Below, in pieces: positions 38,719 to 47,090 of a DNA stretch of 64,000 nt. The position numbers and the translations under genes are program-made. The DNA comes from JTS-AC122 sp050246015 (GTDB taxonomy: Bacteria; Planctomycetota; Phycisphaerae; Phycisphaerales; UBA1924): positions 1 to 64,000 of the forward strand of contig JBFWWU010000010.1 of the NCBI GenBank assembly GCA_050246015.1, given 5' to 3'. The notes below the pieces were generated by a model. The model saw nothing but the letters and a program-made list of their open reading frames with translations. It had not been told where the DNA came from and did not search any database. How positions within the stretch are numbered: position 1 is the first letter of the stretch; every line of letters starts with the position of its first letter.

Positions 38719-38809
38719 GGCCCACGCCATCATTCGATCGCGCCGGGACGCCGAGCGCTCCCACCGACCGCTTTGCGCGGTCCGGCTCAGAAAAACAGAT
38801 GGTCACACC
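38719..38809 (-). repeat. Structured dispersed element, copy B
   Basis: On the minus strand this copy is collinear with copy A (13374-13473), differing at scattered bases. Differences in paired positions often keep the pairing: the closing stem changes A-U to C-G (GAACAT/ATGTTC to CCAT/ATGG), and the second hairpin changes G-U to A-U. The third hairpin keeps its length but two internal pairs are lost. It precedes the lipoprotein gene 37708-38598 on that strand, as A precedes map. Confidence 0.6.
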
Positions 38810-38893
38810 CGCACGATCGGGCGGTCATCACGCCCCCCGCCGGGGCGGAACAGAACCTGCTCCGTGGGTCCGGCGGGGGCCACCTCCCGGTCG

Positions 38894-38921
38894 TTGCGAT
38901 TCGACCCGGACGGAATACGCT
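38894..38921 (+). promoter_or_regulatory. Promoter of squalene-hopene cyclase
   Basis: TTGCGA, 16 bases, TACGCT, about 70 nt before the ATG at 38990. The same -35 and spacing occur before the 23904-26030 gene (TTGCGA-N16-TATGCT). Confidence 0.5.
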
Positions 38922-38989
38922 TTGCGACTCTCCCGATCGCTGTGATCGAACGGCCTCTCGTCCACAATCCGGCTCCATCCCAATCCACC

Positions 38990-41227
38990 ATGCCCAGCGT
39001 GCTTGAACCAGCCGAATCCGCCCGTCACTTCTCCGCGAGTACCGAGCCGCTTTCGCTCGCATCGCGAGCCCTGGATGCCGGGATCGAGGCTCTGTTTCGC
39101 AAGCAGCGCGCGGAGCGCGCGGATTCCAGCCGGGATTGGGCGCCGATGCCCGGCCGGCACTGGTGCGCGGAACTCGAAGGCGACTCGATCCTCTCGTCGG
39201 AATACCTCCTGATGAAGGTCATCCTGTCGCAGGAGAGCGACCCCGCCGACTCTCCGAAACTGAAGCGCATCGCCAACCATCTCCGCCTCACGCAGCGAAA
39301 ACCCGGCGTCGCGCTGCCGCACGAAGGCCTCGGCGGGTGGGGCCAGTACCCGGGCTCGCCACCGGACGTTTCCGCCACGGTCAAGGCGTACTTCGCGCTC
39401 AAACTCTTCGGCGACCACCCCGACACCCCGCACATGAAGGCCGCCCGCGAACTGATCCTCGCCCTGGGCGGCGCCGAGAAGTGCAACACCTTCTCGACGT
39501 TCTACCTCGCGTGCCTCGGGCAGGTGACCTGGGACGCGTGCCCGGCGATCCCGCCCGAAGTCGTCCTGCTCCCGCGCTGGTTCCCCTTCCACATGGATAA
39601 AGTGGCCGCGTGGACGCGCACCATGATCCTCCCCCTGGCCCTCTGCTCCGCGCTGCGGCCGGTGCGCCACCTCCCCGCCGAACTCGGCATCGACGAACTC
39701 TTCATCAACAAGACCTACAAGCACACGCTCGCTAAGGACTGGAACCGCGGCAACCCGGTCTGCTGGCAGAACTTCTTCCTCGCCTGCGACCGCTTCCTCA
39801 AGTTCGCGCAGCGCCACCATCTCTCGCCGCTGCGTCAACGCTCGATCCGCGAGGCCGAACAGTGGATCCTCTCGCGCATGACGCCCGAGACCACCGAAGG
39901 CCTCGGCGCCATCTTCCCGCCGATGGTCTATGTGCAGATCGCCTTGCGGGCACTGGGATACACGCGGACCGAGCCCGTGATCCGTCAGGCGGAGAAGGAC
40001 CTCGACGCGTTCATGATTGACGAGCCCAGCGCGGACCCGACACTGGACCACATCCGCTTGCAGCCGTGCTTCAGTCCGGTGTGGGATACCGGCATCGCGC
40101 TCTACGCGCTGACGGAAGCGGGCCTGAGCGCCGCGGGCGACGAACGCATCGCCCAGACGTGCGACTGGCTTCTGGATCGCCGCGTAAAGATGACGGGCGA
40201 CTGGGTGCGGAATCTGCGCCCGGCGGATCAGGGCATCCGCCTCTCCCCGGGCACGGCCACCGAGGCCGCCGCGTGGGCATTCGAGTACCGCAACGACTGG
40301 TACCCCGATGTGGACGACACCGCCATGGTCGCCAAGGCGCTCTGGCGCGCGGGCGATCGCCCGGGCCAGACCCGCAACCGCGACGCCGCCCGCGCCGCGA
40401 CGCGTTGGATCCTGGCGATGCAGAACGACGACGGCGGGTGGGCCGCCTTTGACCGCACCAGGGATCGCCCCTGGATGGAAGCGATTCCCTTTGCCGATCA
40501 CAACGCCATGCAGGACCCCTCGTGCGCCGACATCACCGGCCGCACCGTCGAGTCGCTCATCACCTGCGGCGTGCCCGCCACCCACCCCGCCATCGCCCGC
40601 GCGATCAAGTACATCCTCTCGCACCAGCAGCCCGAAGGGTGCTGGTGGGGACGCTGGGGCGTGAACTACATCTACGGCACCTGGCAGGCGCTCGGCGGAC
40701 TCGCGGCCGCGGGCGTCATCTCGCCGCCCGGTTCGCCCTCGCCGGCGCACCCGGCTCACCCCGCCGCCGCTAAAGCCCTCGCCTGGCTCCGAAGCGTGCA
40801 GAATCCCGACGGTGGGTTCGGCGAGTCGGCCAACTCATACCTCGATCGTTCCCTCATGGGCCGCGGGCCCTCCACCGCCTCCCAAACCGCCTGGGGATTG
40901 ACGTGCCTCCTGTACCTCGTCCACCCGGCGGACGACGCCGCCACGCGCGCCGCCACGTGGCTCGCCCGCAATCAGGCCGCCCAGGACAAGCCGCCGTTCA
41001 CGCCCGCTCGAAACGCCGACCCGGACGCCTTCAACTTCGACTGGGAGCGCCTCGCCGCCACCGACTTCTCCCCCGAACTCGCCGGCGGCTGGCACGAGCA
41101 CCACTTCACCGGCACCGGGTTCCCCCGCGTCTTCTATCTCCGCTACAACCTCTACCGGCACTACTTCCCCGTCATGGCGCTCGCTCGCTACGTCCGGCTC
41201 CTCCGCCAGACCTCGCCGCCGACCTGA
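38990..41227 (+). CDS. shc: Squalene-hopene cyclase
   Basis: The enzyme cyclises squalene to hopene and hopanols, membrane lipids that order bacterial membranes. The catalytic acid motif is PDVDDTA at about residues 438-444 (DxDD form). QW-type repeats are spread over both halves (for example GGWGQYPG, NDDGGWAAFD, PEGCWWGRWGVNY, NPDGGFGES, GWHEHHFTGTGFPRVFYLRY). Length (745) is slightly above the usual 630-730. The ATG at 38990 is preferred because the homologous part begins soon after it. It acts as a monotopic membrane protein from the cytoplasmic side. No other hopanoid genes (hpn) are in the window. Confidence 0.93.
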   Translation: MPSVLEPAESARHFSASTEPLSLASRALDAGIEALFRKQRAERADSSRDWAPMPGRHWCAELEGDSILSSEYLLMKVILSQESDPADSPKLKRIANHLRLTQRKPGVALPHEGLGGWGQYPGSPPDVSATVKAYFALKLFGDHPDTPHMKAARELILALGGAEKCNTFSTFYLACLGQVTWDACPAIPPEVVLLPRWFPFHMDKVAAWTRTMILPLALCSALRPVRHLPAELGIDELFINKTYKHTLAKDWNRGNPVCWQNFFLACDRFLKFAQRHHLSPLRQRSIREAEQWILSRMTPETTEGLGAIFPPMVYVQIALRALGYTRTEPVIRQAEKDLDAFMIDEPSADPTLDHIRLQPCFSPVWDTGIALYALTEAGLSAAGDERIAQTCDWLLDRRVKMTGDWVRNLRPADQGIRLSPGTATEAAAWAFEYRNDWYPDVDDTAMVAKALWRAGDRPGQTRNRDAARAATRWILAMQNDDGGWAAFDRTRDRPWMEAIPFADHNAMQDPSCADITGRTVESLITCGVPATHPAIARAIKYILSHQQPEGCWWGRWGVNYIYGTWQALGGLAAAGVISPPGSPSPAHPAHPAAAKALAWLRSVQNPDGGFGESANSYLDRSLMGRGPSTASQTAWGLTCLLYLVHPADDAATRAATWLARNQAAQDKPPFTPARNADPDAFNFDWERLAATDFSPELAGGWHEHHFTGTGFPRVFYLRYNLYRHYFPVMALARYVRLLRQTSPPT

Positions 41228-41294
41228 CCCCGCCGCACGCGCCGACACGATACATCCGCTGCGGGCAACCGCCCGGCCGCCCGCGGCGTGCTCA

Positions 41295-41300
41295 TACCAT
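41295..41300 (+). promoter_or_regulatory. Putative -10 box of a leaderless ruvX transcript
   Basis: TACCAT, 8 nt before the ruvX ATG at 41309, without a Shine-Dalgarno. Confidence 0.35.
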
Positions 41301-41308
41301 CCGCTCGC

Positions 41309-41821
41309 ATGACCCGGTACCTCTGCCTCGATCTGGGCGATAAGCGCACCGGCGTCGCCGTCGGCGACTCGATCCTCCGCATCGCTTCTCCCGTGACGAC
41401 GCTGGACGTGCCCGTCAGCCAGCGCGCCGGCGACACGCTGCTTGACGAAATCGAGCGCGTCTGCATCGAGCACATCGGCAGACCAGCCACACGCGCAGAG
41501 TCGGCTTGGAGCAACCCCCCCCGGCTCGCACCGGGCGGCGTCATCGTCGTCGGCCTCCCCCTGAACATGGACGGTTCGGAAGGACACCGCGCCCGCTTCG
41601 TGCGAGAGTTCGCTTCCCGGATTCACGCCCGAGTCGGGCACGTTGTCATGTTCCGCGACGAGCGGCTGTCGTCCGCCGCCGCGGATTGGACCATGGCCCA
41701 GTCCGGCCTCACGCACAAACAGAAAAAGCAGCGCCGCGACGCCCTGGCCGCCGCGGCGATACTCCAATCGCTGCTGAATGAAATCGGCCCCGCGCAAGCG
41801 GGGCCGATCAGTCAGCCGTAA
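41309..41821 (+). CDS. ruvX: RuvX/YqgF family putative Holliday junction resolvase
   Basis: RuvX proteins have an RNase H-like fold and are linked to Holliday junction resolution and pre-16S rRNA 5' processing. The family motifs are in order: CLDLGDKRTGVAVGDS (first Asp), VVGLPLNMDGSEGHRARFVREF (second block), FRDERLSSAAAD, and RRDALAAAAILQS with the third acidic residue. An insert (about residues 55-75, RPATRAESAWSNPPR) lengthens the protein to 170 from the usual 135-150. A perfect 11-bp hairpin occupies the last codons. It probably has its own leaderless transcript. Confidence 0.9.
   Translation: MTRYLCLDLGDKRTGVAVGDSILRIASPVTTLDVPVSQRAGDTLLDEIERVCIEHIGRPATRAESAWSNPPRLAPGGVIVVGLPLNMDGSEGHRARFVREFASRIHARVGHVVMFRDERLSSAAADWTMAQSGLTHKQKKQRRDALAAAAILQSLLNEIGPAQAGPISQP
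41783..41808. other. Perfect hairpin at the 3' end of ruvX
   Basis: ATCGGCCCCGC (41783-41793) and GCGGGGCCGAT (41798-41808) form an 11-bp stem with a GCAA tetraloop, inside the last codons. No T-run follows. It may stabilise the mRNA end or act as a termination aid for either direction. Confidence 0.5.
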
Positions 41822-41858
41822 TCTGCACGTCGCACCGGGTTCCCGGCGACGCATCCGT

Positions 41859-43328
41859 TCAGCATCCCTCAAAGTACGCCCGCAGGAAGTCAAAGAAGTC
41901 GTGCACGTTGACGTGCCCGTCATGATTGAAGTCGGCGGCGTCGTCGCCATTCAACAGCGCCGAAAGGAACGCGAAGAAGTCCAGTTGATTCAGGTGTCCG
42001 TCGCCGTTGAAGTCCGCGGGGCACGCCGGACGGAAGAAGTTCTGTCCGATGTACCGTCCCAGGTTGGTCCCGGAGATATTCGCGTCCTCCGCGTCCACGC
42101 GCCAGTGAACCCCCAGGAACAGTCGGCTCATCGCGTTCTCCCACGCCGCGTCGGAGAAGCGGTGGAACGTCCGCGCGGGGGGAGTGCCGGGGAAGAGCCC
42201 GGCGTAGAACGGGTCCTCGGATGTGATCGTAAACGTCATCTGGTCGGTCCCGAAATACTCGCCCAGCACCGCCGCGTGCGCGGCGCCGAACGTCGCGTGC
42301 CCCGATGTCCACGCTGGAAACGGCGGCGTGAACGAGTTGAGTGGAAGCCACGTCGTGTCACGCTGCGTGTGAGGATTCCCGTCGGTGTCTGCAAGGCGAA
42401 TCCCCGTGATCGGTCGCCACAGGTCGATCGGCGTCAGGTACTTCATGTCCCACGCCACGATCCCCGCGTCTCCCATCGCCAGCCCCATCAGCCCGAACAG
42501 CCGGGCGTTCTCCGCTAGCGTCAACCCTTGCGCCGTCGAGATCTCTTCGGTGATGTGCAGCAGATGGCCCGGCGGCTTGTACGTCCCGTTCACGTCGTTG
42601 GCCCAGAAAAACGCCAGCGCGGTCTGGTCCGCCGTGCGTGTCGTGCTCGTCCGCGATCCGATCGACTTCACTTCGTTCAGGTTGTCCGCGTACCGCCGGC
42701 TGTGCATGAACGCATTCATGTTGCGAAATCCCCCCGGACCCGGCCGCCGGAACTGTGAGCCGCGCGTCATCGCGAACGGTGTCACCAACCCCCAGTTGGG
42801 AGAAAACGGCTCCGTTCCCGGCGGGATGTCCTCGGGGATGCGGAAGTCGCCGGGATTCGTCCCGAACGTGTACGGCGTGTTGTTCGTTGATCCGTCGTTC
42901 GCGCGCGCCGCGATGATCTGCGCCGCCGCCGCCGACCCCACCGCGATCCCGTCTGTCTCCGAGGGCCCATCCGGGATCAGCGCCAGCCGCGATACTAGTT
43001 CCGCATCAAACGTCCCCGCCTGCGCCGGGTACACGTTGACGAGCACGTCGTGGCACGCCTGCGCGATCGCGGCCTCCGCCGATGCTCCCGGCGCCGCGTC
43101 CACATATCCGATGTACGGCGTGAAACGCCGGTCAATGGAGTTGTACGCCTCGTACATGGCGATGTGCGTCATCGCCGCCGCTCGCGCGATCGGGCATGGC
43201 GCCCCGCCGTTCACGCGGATCGCCTGTCTCACGACACCGCTCCAGTGCGTGATCTCGTCCGCGTTGCACGCCATGCCGAGCGCAGACACACCGATCGCGC
43301 ACACGACATTCCACCGCTTCATGTCCAA
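41859..43328 (-). CDS. Secreted vanadium-dependent haloperoxidase with a dockerin-like tail
   Basis: AGGAG with a 7-nt gap fixes the ATG at 43328. Vanadium haloperoxidases oxidise halides with hydrogen peroxide using a vanadate bound by conserved residues. These are visible: Lys and Arg in MKYLTPIDLWRP, Ser-Gly-His in PAWTSGHATFGAAH, and Arg and His in RLFLGVHWRVDAEDA. These fit the Lys/Arg/Ser-Gly-His/Arg/His set of the acid phosphatase superfamily. Phosphatase activity is the alternative. A signal peptide is present (ACNADE). The last 50 residues are the dockerin-like module, CPADFNGDGHLNQLDFFAFL and DFNHDGHVNVHDFFDFL, ending YFEGC. It is downstream of a heme peroxidase gene on the same strand. 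Confidence 0.87.
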   Translation of the reverse strand: MDMKRWNVVCAIGVSALGMACNADEITHWSGVVRQAIRVNGGAPCPIARAAAMTHIAMYEAYNSIDRRFTPYIGYVDAAPGASAEAAIAQACHDVLVNVYPAQAGTFDAELVSRLALIPDGPSETDGIAVGSAAAAQIIAARANDGSTNNTPYTFGTNPGDFRIPEDIPPGTEPFSPNWGLVTPFAMTRGSQFRRPGPGGFRNMNAFMHSRRYADNLNEVKSIGSRTSTTRTADQTALAFFWANDVNGTYKPPGHLLHITEEISTAQGLTLAENARLFGLMGLAMGDAGIVAWDMKYLTPIDLWRPITGIRLADTDGNPHTQRDTTWLPLNSFTPPFPAWTSGHATFGAAHAAVLGEYFGTDQMTFTITSEDPFYAGLFPGTPPARTFHRFSDAAWENAMSRLFLGVHWRVDAEDANISGTNLGRYIGQNFFRPACPADFNGDGHLNQLDFFAFLSALLNGDDAADFNHDGHVNVHDFFDFLRAYFEGC

Positions 43329-43507
43329 TCTCCTGGTTGTTCGCTTTTTTTTCGCGTCTCCTCGACGCGCGCCGATCGAACGTTCGGCGTCGTGCCTCCA
43401 CCCGGTCGATCGGAACTGTTCCGATCTGTCCCATCGACACTAGCCCAAAAATACGGATTTGCCATGAATCCGCTCACGGTTTATTCCCACGATTTCAAAA
43501 ACAAACA

Positions 43508-43538
43508 TAAAAAAACCGCCGGGAAAAGCCCGGCGGTC
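43508..43538 (-). terminator. Rho-independent terminator of the heme peroxidase gene
   Basis: Stem ACCGCCGGG/CCCGGCGGT (43516-43524 with 43530-43538), loop AAAAG on the plus strand, and a T-run of seven on the minus strand. It separates the peroxidase from the haloperoxidase gene, so they are not one operon. Confidence 0.92.
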
Positions 43539-43572
43539 TCATGTTCCGTACTTTGTTTGGGTTGCGGTTGGA

Positions 43573-45210
43573 TCAGGCGCGTCGGCGACGATTCGTCAGC
43601 ATCCATCCGAACCCGGCAAGCAGCATGCCGCTCGCCGGCGCCGGCACAAAGAACACGCCGGGCTGGATTCCCACCACGTCCGTGTTCATCTGGATGATGC
43701 GTGAAAGGGTCATCGATTCGATCATCGCGATGTCCGCCGGCGACAGTTCGGAATCGTTCAGGTAGAAGAACCGGTCGCCGTCACGAAGCCGCCCGAACTG
43801 CTCGTTGAACACCGTCGTCAGGGTGAGCCCGAAACTGCCTCCGGGCAGGTGATCCTCGGCCATGAGGCCGATCCACGCGTCGATGTTGTTCACATCGCCG
43901 CCGTACGCCGCTTGCAGCGCCGCGGCAAGCGCCGCGTCGGACGTGATCTCGGAGAACGAGGTCACCGGCGTCAGCCCGTAGTCAGCGCGGATCGAGTTGT
44001 AATCCGGGATCCCGTGGTCGCGCCCGCGCGCCAGGTTCGTCGCGATCAGGTCTCTCGGCGTCGGGGTCGGGTCGCCGAACAGGAAGTTGCGGACCGAGTC
44101 GATCGCCTGCGGGTCGATCTCGTTGGCCTGCTGCCGCGCCAGCCCGCGCAGCACGCTCGACAGGTCGGCGGAGTTCTGCATGGTGGCCGTGTTGAAAAAG
44201 GTCTGGAACAGCGTCAGGTGCCCGCCCGCGTACTCGCTGCCGTCTTCGTTGAACCGCAGCAGTTGCTCGTTGAGCAGGGTGTGGCCCACGCGGAAGGCGG
44301 CGGTCGAGAACGCCGTGTTCAGCGTCCCGTCCACCGCCGGGTTGTACCCCGTGTAGGAGCCCAGCGAGTTTCCGCCCATCAGCGCGGGCAGCCACTCGTT
44401 GTACGTGATGGACTGGATCTCGGCGCCCACGATCTTGCGGGCCCGCTGGTAGATCTGCTCGTCGGTCATCCCGGGATTCGCCGCGCCCACGGCGGCGGCT
44501 ACCCGGTTGTGCTCACGCATGAACAGCGTGTGCATCGCCGTCAGGCCTGTCTGCTCGTTCGAGCGGATGTCCCCGGCGACCCGGAAGATCGGAGCATTGG
44601 TCGGGGCGTTTGGCAGCCCGGTGGTATTGAGCGGCAGCATGCCGTCGGCGCCGGAGCGAAGCATCCCGCCCGTGCCGGTCCGCAGGCCCATGCCGCGCGC
44701 GTCGTCCGAGCCGTACACCTGCGATCCGTCGATCCAGTGCGTAATCACGTTCGAGTGCTGACGCGGGTTGCCCGGCGTGCCGCCCGTGAAGGCGTTGCGC
44801 GTGAAGTCCATGAACTGCGTGCCCGTTCCACCCGGGTCGAACATCGGATCGCCCGTGGGAATGGGGATCGGCATGAACTCCGAGCCCGCTTCGACCAAGG
44901 CAAAGTCGTGATCGATGAACTGGCCCCATTGCCAGGTCATGCTCGACAGCAGCCGCGCGTTACCGACGGGCGCGACCTGCGAACTGATGGCGTTGCTGAT
45001 CGCACGCGGGTTGCCGCGGTCCAGCATGGCGCCGAATCCATCGACGTAGTGCGCGCCCGAGGTGCCGCGGAGCAAGTTCGAATGCGCGGACCCCCACGAG
45101 TTGTTCGCGAGGTTATTGCCCGTGCCATCCATGGTGCGGTCGTCCGCAAGGCAGAGCCCGCTGCACAACGCCGACGCCGCCGTCATAAGCCAAATCGCTC
45201 GATTATTCAT
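43573..45210 (-). CDS. Secreted animal-type heme peroxidase with PEP-CTERM-like end
   Basis: AGGAG with a 9-nt gap gives the ATG at 45210. A signal peptide ends SGLCLAD. The body is an animal-type peroxidase (peroxidasin/myeloperoxidase superfamily): QWGQFIDHDF near residues 95-103, with Asp100 and distal His101; ARHTLFMREHNR-like TAMHTLFMREHNRVA; FRVGHTLLNE with the proximal His (about residue 307). The last 20 residues have VPAP, a hydrophobic run and RRRRA, a PEP-CTERM-like sorting tail read by an exosortase. Such enzymes use hydrogen peroxide to oxidise halides or phenols. It lies next to a vanadium haloperoxidase gene. Length 545. Confidence 0.9.
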   Translation of the reverse strand: MNNRAIWLMTAASALCSGLCLADDRTMDGTGNNLANNSWGSAHSNLLRGTSGAHYVDGFGAMLDRGNPRAISNAISSQVAPVGNARLLSSMTWQWGQFIDHDFALVEAGSEFMPIPIPTGDPMFDPGGTGTQFMDFTRNAFTGGTPGNPRQHSNVITHWIDGSQVYGSDDARGMGLRTGTGGMLRSGADGMLPLNTTGLPNAPTNAPIFRVAGDIRSNEQTGLTAMHTLFMREHNRVAAAVGAANPGMTDEQIYQRARKIVGAEIQSITYNEWLPALMGGNSLGSYTGYNPAVDGTLNTAFSTAAFRVGHTLLNEQLLRFNEDGSEYAGGHLTLFQTFFNTATMQNSADLSSVLRGLARQQANEIDPQAIDSVRNFLFGDPTPTPRDLIATNLARGRDHGIPDYNSIRADYGLTPVTSFSEITSDAALAAALQAAYGGDVNNIDAWIGLMAEDHLPGGSFGLTLTTVFNEQFGRLRDGDRFFYLNDSELSPADIAMIESMTLSRIIQMNTDVVGIQPGVFFVPAPASGMLLAGFGWMLTNRRRRA

Positions 45211-45265
45211 ACTCTCTCACTCCTTGTCTATGTTGATGAATGCTCGTTCTCCAGCGAGCAGAGTC

Positions 45266-45293
45266 AAGGTACGTTATCTGTACAGCAATGCAA
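45266..45293 (-). promoter_or_regulatory. Possible promoter of the heme peroxidase gene
   Basis: On the minus strand: TTGCAT, 16 bases, TACCTT, about 55 nt before the ATG. The surrounding 170 bases are much more AT-rich than the rest of the window. Confidence 0.35.
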
Positions 45294-45380
45294 GCCTCTA
45301 GAATTCATTTATTCCGGAATTTGTAAAAATAGGACAACTTGCTGGTTGATTGTCCCCAGTTTCAATGTGATCGCGTGCAC

Positions 45381-46334
45381 TCACGCCAACTGATGCCGAT
45401 AACTCGTCAGGGTCGTCCGCAGCGCCTCGGCGAGTTCGCACCTCGGGGGTACCCGGGATACCCGAAACCCCGCTGGCGGCGGACTCGCCTCGTGCATCTC
45501 CGGTCTCTCCCGCCTTGGCGGCCGACGGCGGGTCAACCTCTCTCGCAGAGCGGACAGCCCGGAGATCCGCCCAATCCGCGGGTCCGCGCGCCCGTTCAGC
45601 GATTCAAGTCCCACTCCCGGGGGAATCGTCAGCCGGATCGCGCCGCGGCCAAGTTCCCCCAGGAACTCCCGGTATGTGTGCGGACCCGGCTCGCACACGA
45701 TCAGTTCCGGCTGCTCCGGCTGGTCTGACGACTCGATGGCGTCCGCGACCGATTTCGCCGCATCGGGTGCGAAAACCCAGGCGTGCCTCGCATCGAGGTC
45801 TCGATTGGTGCGGATCGTCTTCCAAGCGAGCGCGGCTTTGCACAGCCGATCGATTTCACCGCCCCGGACCGTCGGGCCAAACAGCGGCCCGGCGGTCAGA
45901 ACGACCAGCCGGAGGTGCGTGCGTTTCGCGACCGCCGAAATCTCGTCGAGGACCGCGCCGTGATCGGCTCCCGGTGGCACGGGGACGACGATCGTCCGGC
46001 GCGCGGGTCGGTCGCTTTCCGGCGGAGTCTCCGACAGGGCCGTCGCCACCCTCGACACGGCCGTGCCGACGGCCGGCGCCGCCAAACCAAGGGTGACGAC
46101 GACGGCGCGCACGGCAGCGGTCGCGGGCCGGAGCACGGCATCGTCCATCGCGTCGCCGATCACGAACGACGCGTTCGCGCGATTGCCGAAGCGCCGGCGC
46201 GCGCGTTCAAGGTCGCGCGCCAGCAGGCGTACATGCGTCCCACGTGACAACAACTCAAGGCTCACGGCGGAACCGAGCGAACCGGTCGCACCGAGTACGA
46301 GTACCGACTCGGAGGTCTCATCGATCCTGGGCAT
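45381..46334 (-). CDS. NAD(P)-binding epimerase/NmrA-like protein
   Basis: The 317-residue protein begins with a Rossmann dinucleotide-binding motif, VLVLGATGSLGSAV, followed by LLARDLERA and GDAMDDAVLR. This is the pattern of atypical short-chain dehydrogenases of the NmrA/epimerase type. The catalytic Tyr-x-x-x-Lys pair is not visible, so it may be a regulator or a non-classical reductase. The C-terminal part (PPGVGLESLNGRAD, then an arginine-rich stretch) is not typical. It stands alone on the minus strand between the heme peroxidase and GNAT genes. Specific function is unknown. Confidence 0.75.
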   Translation of the reverse strand: MPRIDETSESVLVLGATGSLGSAVSLELLSRGTHVRLLARDLERARRRFGNRANASFVIGDAMDDAVLRPATAAVRAVVVTLGLAAPAVGTAVSRVATALSETPPESDRPARRTIVVPVPPGADHGAVLDEISAVAKRTHLRLVVLTAGPLFGPTVRGGEIDRLCKAALAWKTIRTNRDLDARHAWVFAPDAAKSVADAIESSDQPEQPELIVCEPGPHTYREFLGELGRGAIRLTIPPGVGLESLNGRADPRIGRISGLSALRERLTRRRPPRRERPEMHEASPPPAGFRVSRVPPRCELAEALRTTLTSYRHQLA

Positions 46335-46417
46335 GGCGTGGTATCGAACGCCCGGCGCTTGAGACTTGAACGGTTTTCGCCCCCGCGCGCACTGGAGGTC
46401 GGCACAGCGATGGACGG

Positions 46418-47005
46418 CTACCTAGGTCGCGGCTTGACCCAGCGCGACATGAGGATGTCGTTGCAGTACGTGCCATTCTCCAGTTTGAAGTATCCGCCGC
46501 GGATGGCTTCGATCTCGAACCCGAGCCGCTCGTACAGGCGACGCGCGCCGGAGTTGGATTCAAAGACGCCGAGGTAGATCTTCTCGATGAACTCGTGATG
46601 AGTCGCCCAGTCGATGAGCGTTTCCAGCAGCGCGCGACCGATTCCCTTTCCGCGGAAGTCCTCGACGACGCTGACGCCGAAGTCGCCGTGATGTCGAACA
46701 CGGCGCCGGTTGCCGCAGCGGAAACTCAGGGCACCGAGGATTCGCCCCCCTGTTTGGGCGCCGCTCGTCGGTGATTCCGTGGCCACCAGCAGCAACCAGC
46801 CGGGGTTGCCGGCATGATCCTGAATCCATTCACGGACCCTGCGAGGATCGGCCTCAACCTCGTCGGCGGCGGTCACGGCATGCGGACTCGTCTGGACCAT
46901 GTGCCGACGATGCGCGATCACCGCGTCCGCATCCGACTCGATGCCAACTCGGATGCTCACAGCGCACCCCGCGATGTGTACGGTTCTGGGTTGGATGGTG
47001 CCCAT
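46418..47005 (-). CDS. GNAT-family N-acetyltransferase
   Basis: GNAT enzymes move acetyl from acetyl-CoA to amines. The cofactor-binding motif A is VVEDFRGKGIGRALLETL (about residues 118-135; Q/R-x-x-G-x-G/A), followed by KIYLGVFESNSGARRLYERLGFEIE, the usual motif B region with Asn and Tyr. Length (195) is typical. The start at 47005 gives an N-terminus of some 20 residues before the domain. The substrate cannot be read from sequence. It is divergent from the LEPR-XLL propeller gene. Confidence 0.9.
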   Translation of the reverse strand: MGTIQPRTVHIAGCAVSIRVGIESDADAVIAHRRHMVQTSPHAVTAADEVEADPRRVREWIQDHAGNPGWLLLVATESPTSGAQTGGRILGALSFRCGNRRRVRHHGDFGVSVVEDFRGKGIGRALLETLIDWATHHEFIEKIYLGVFESNSGARRLYERLGFEIEAIRGGYFKLENGTYCNDILMSRWVKPRPR

Positions 47006-47090
47006 GCAAGATCGTTGTCAGGTCCGCATCGGCGGGCGCGGCAACACAGATAGACTCGTCCTGCCGTCCCACACCCGAGGGTTCGTACGT

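Larger units (their letters stand above)
38599..38989. other. Divergent intergenic region with two structured repeats and a promoter
   Basis: These 391 bases separate the leftward lipoprotein gene and squalene-hopene cyclase. Copy C (plus strand) lies at 38648-38715 and copy B (minus strand) at 38719-38809, in inverted orientation. TTGCGA-N16-TACGCT at 38894-38921 serves the cyclase. The open reading frame from 38717 into the cyclase is a read-through of copy B and is not a gene start. Confidence 0.6.

Noticed and set aside
38717..38989. Extension of squalene-hopene cyclase by 91 codons at its N-terminus
   Set aside because: The extension reads through repeat copy B and the promoter; the homologous part begins after the ATG at 38990.
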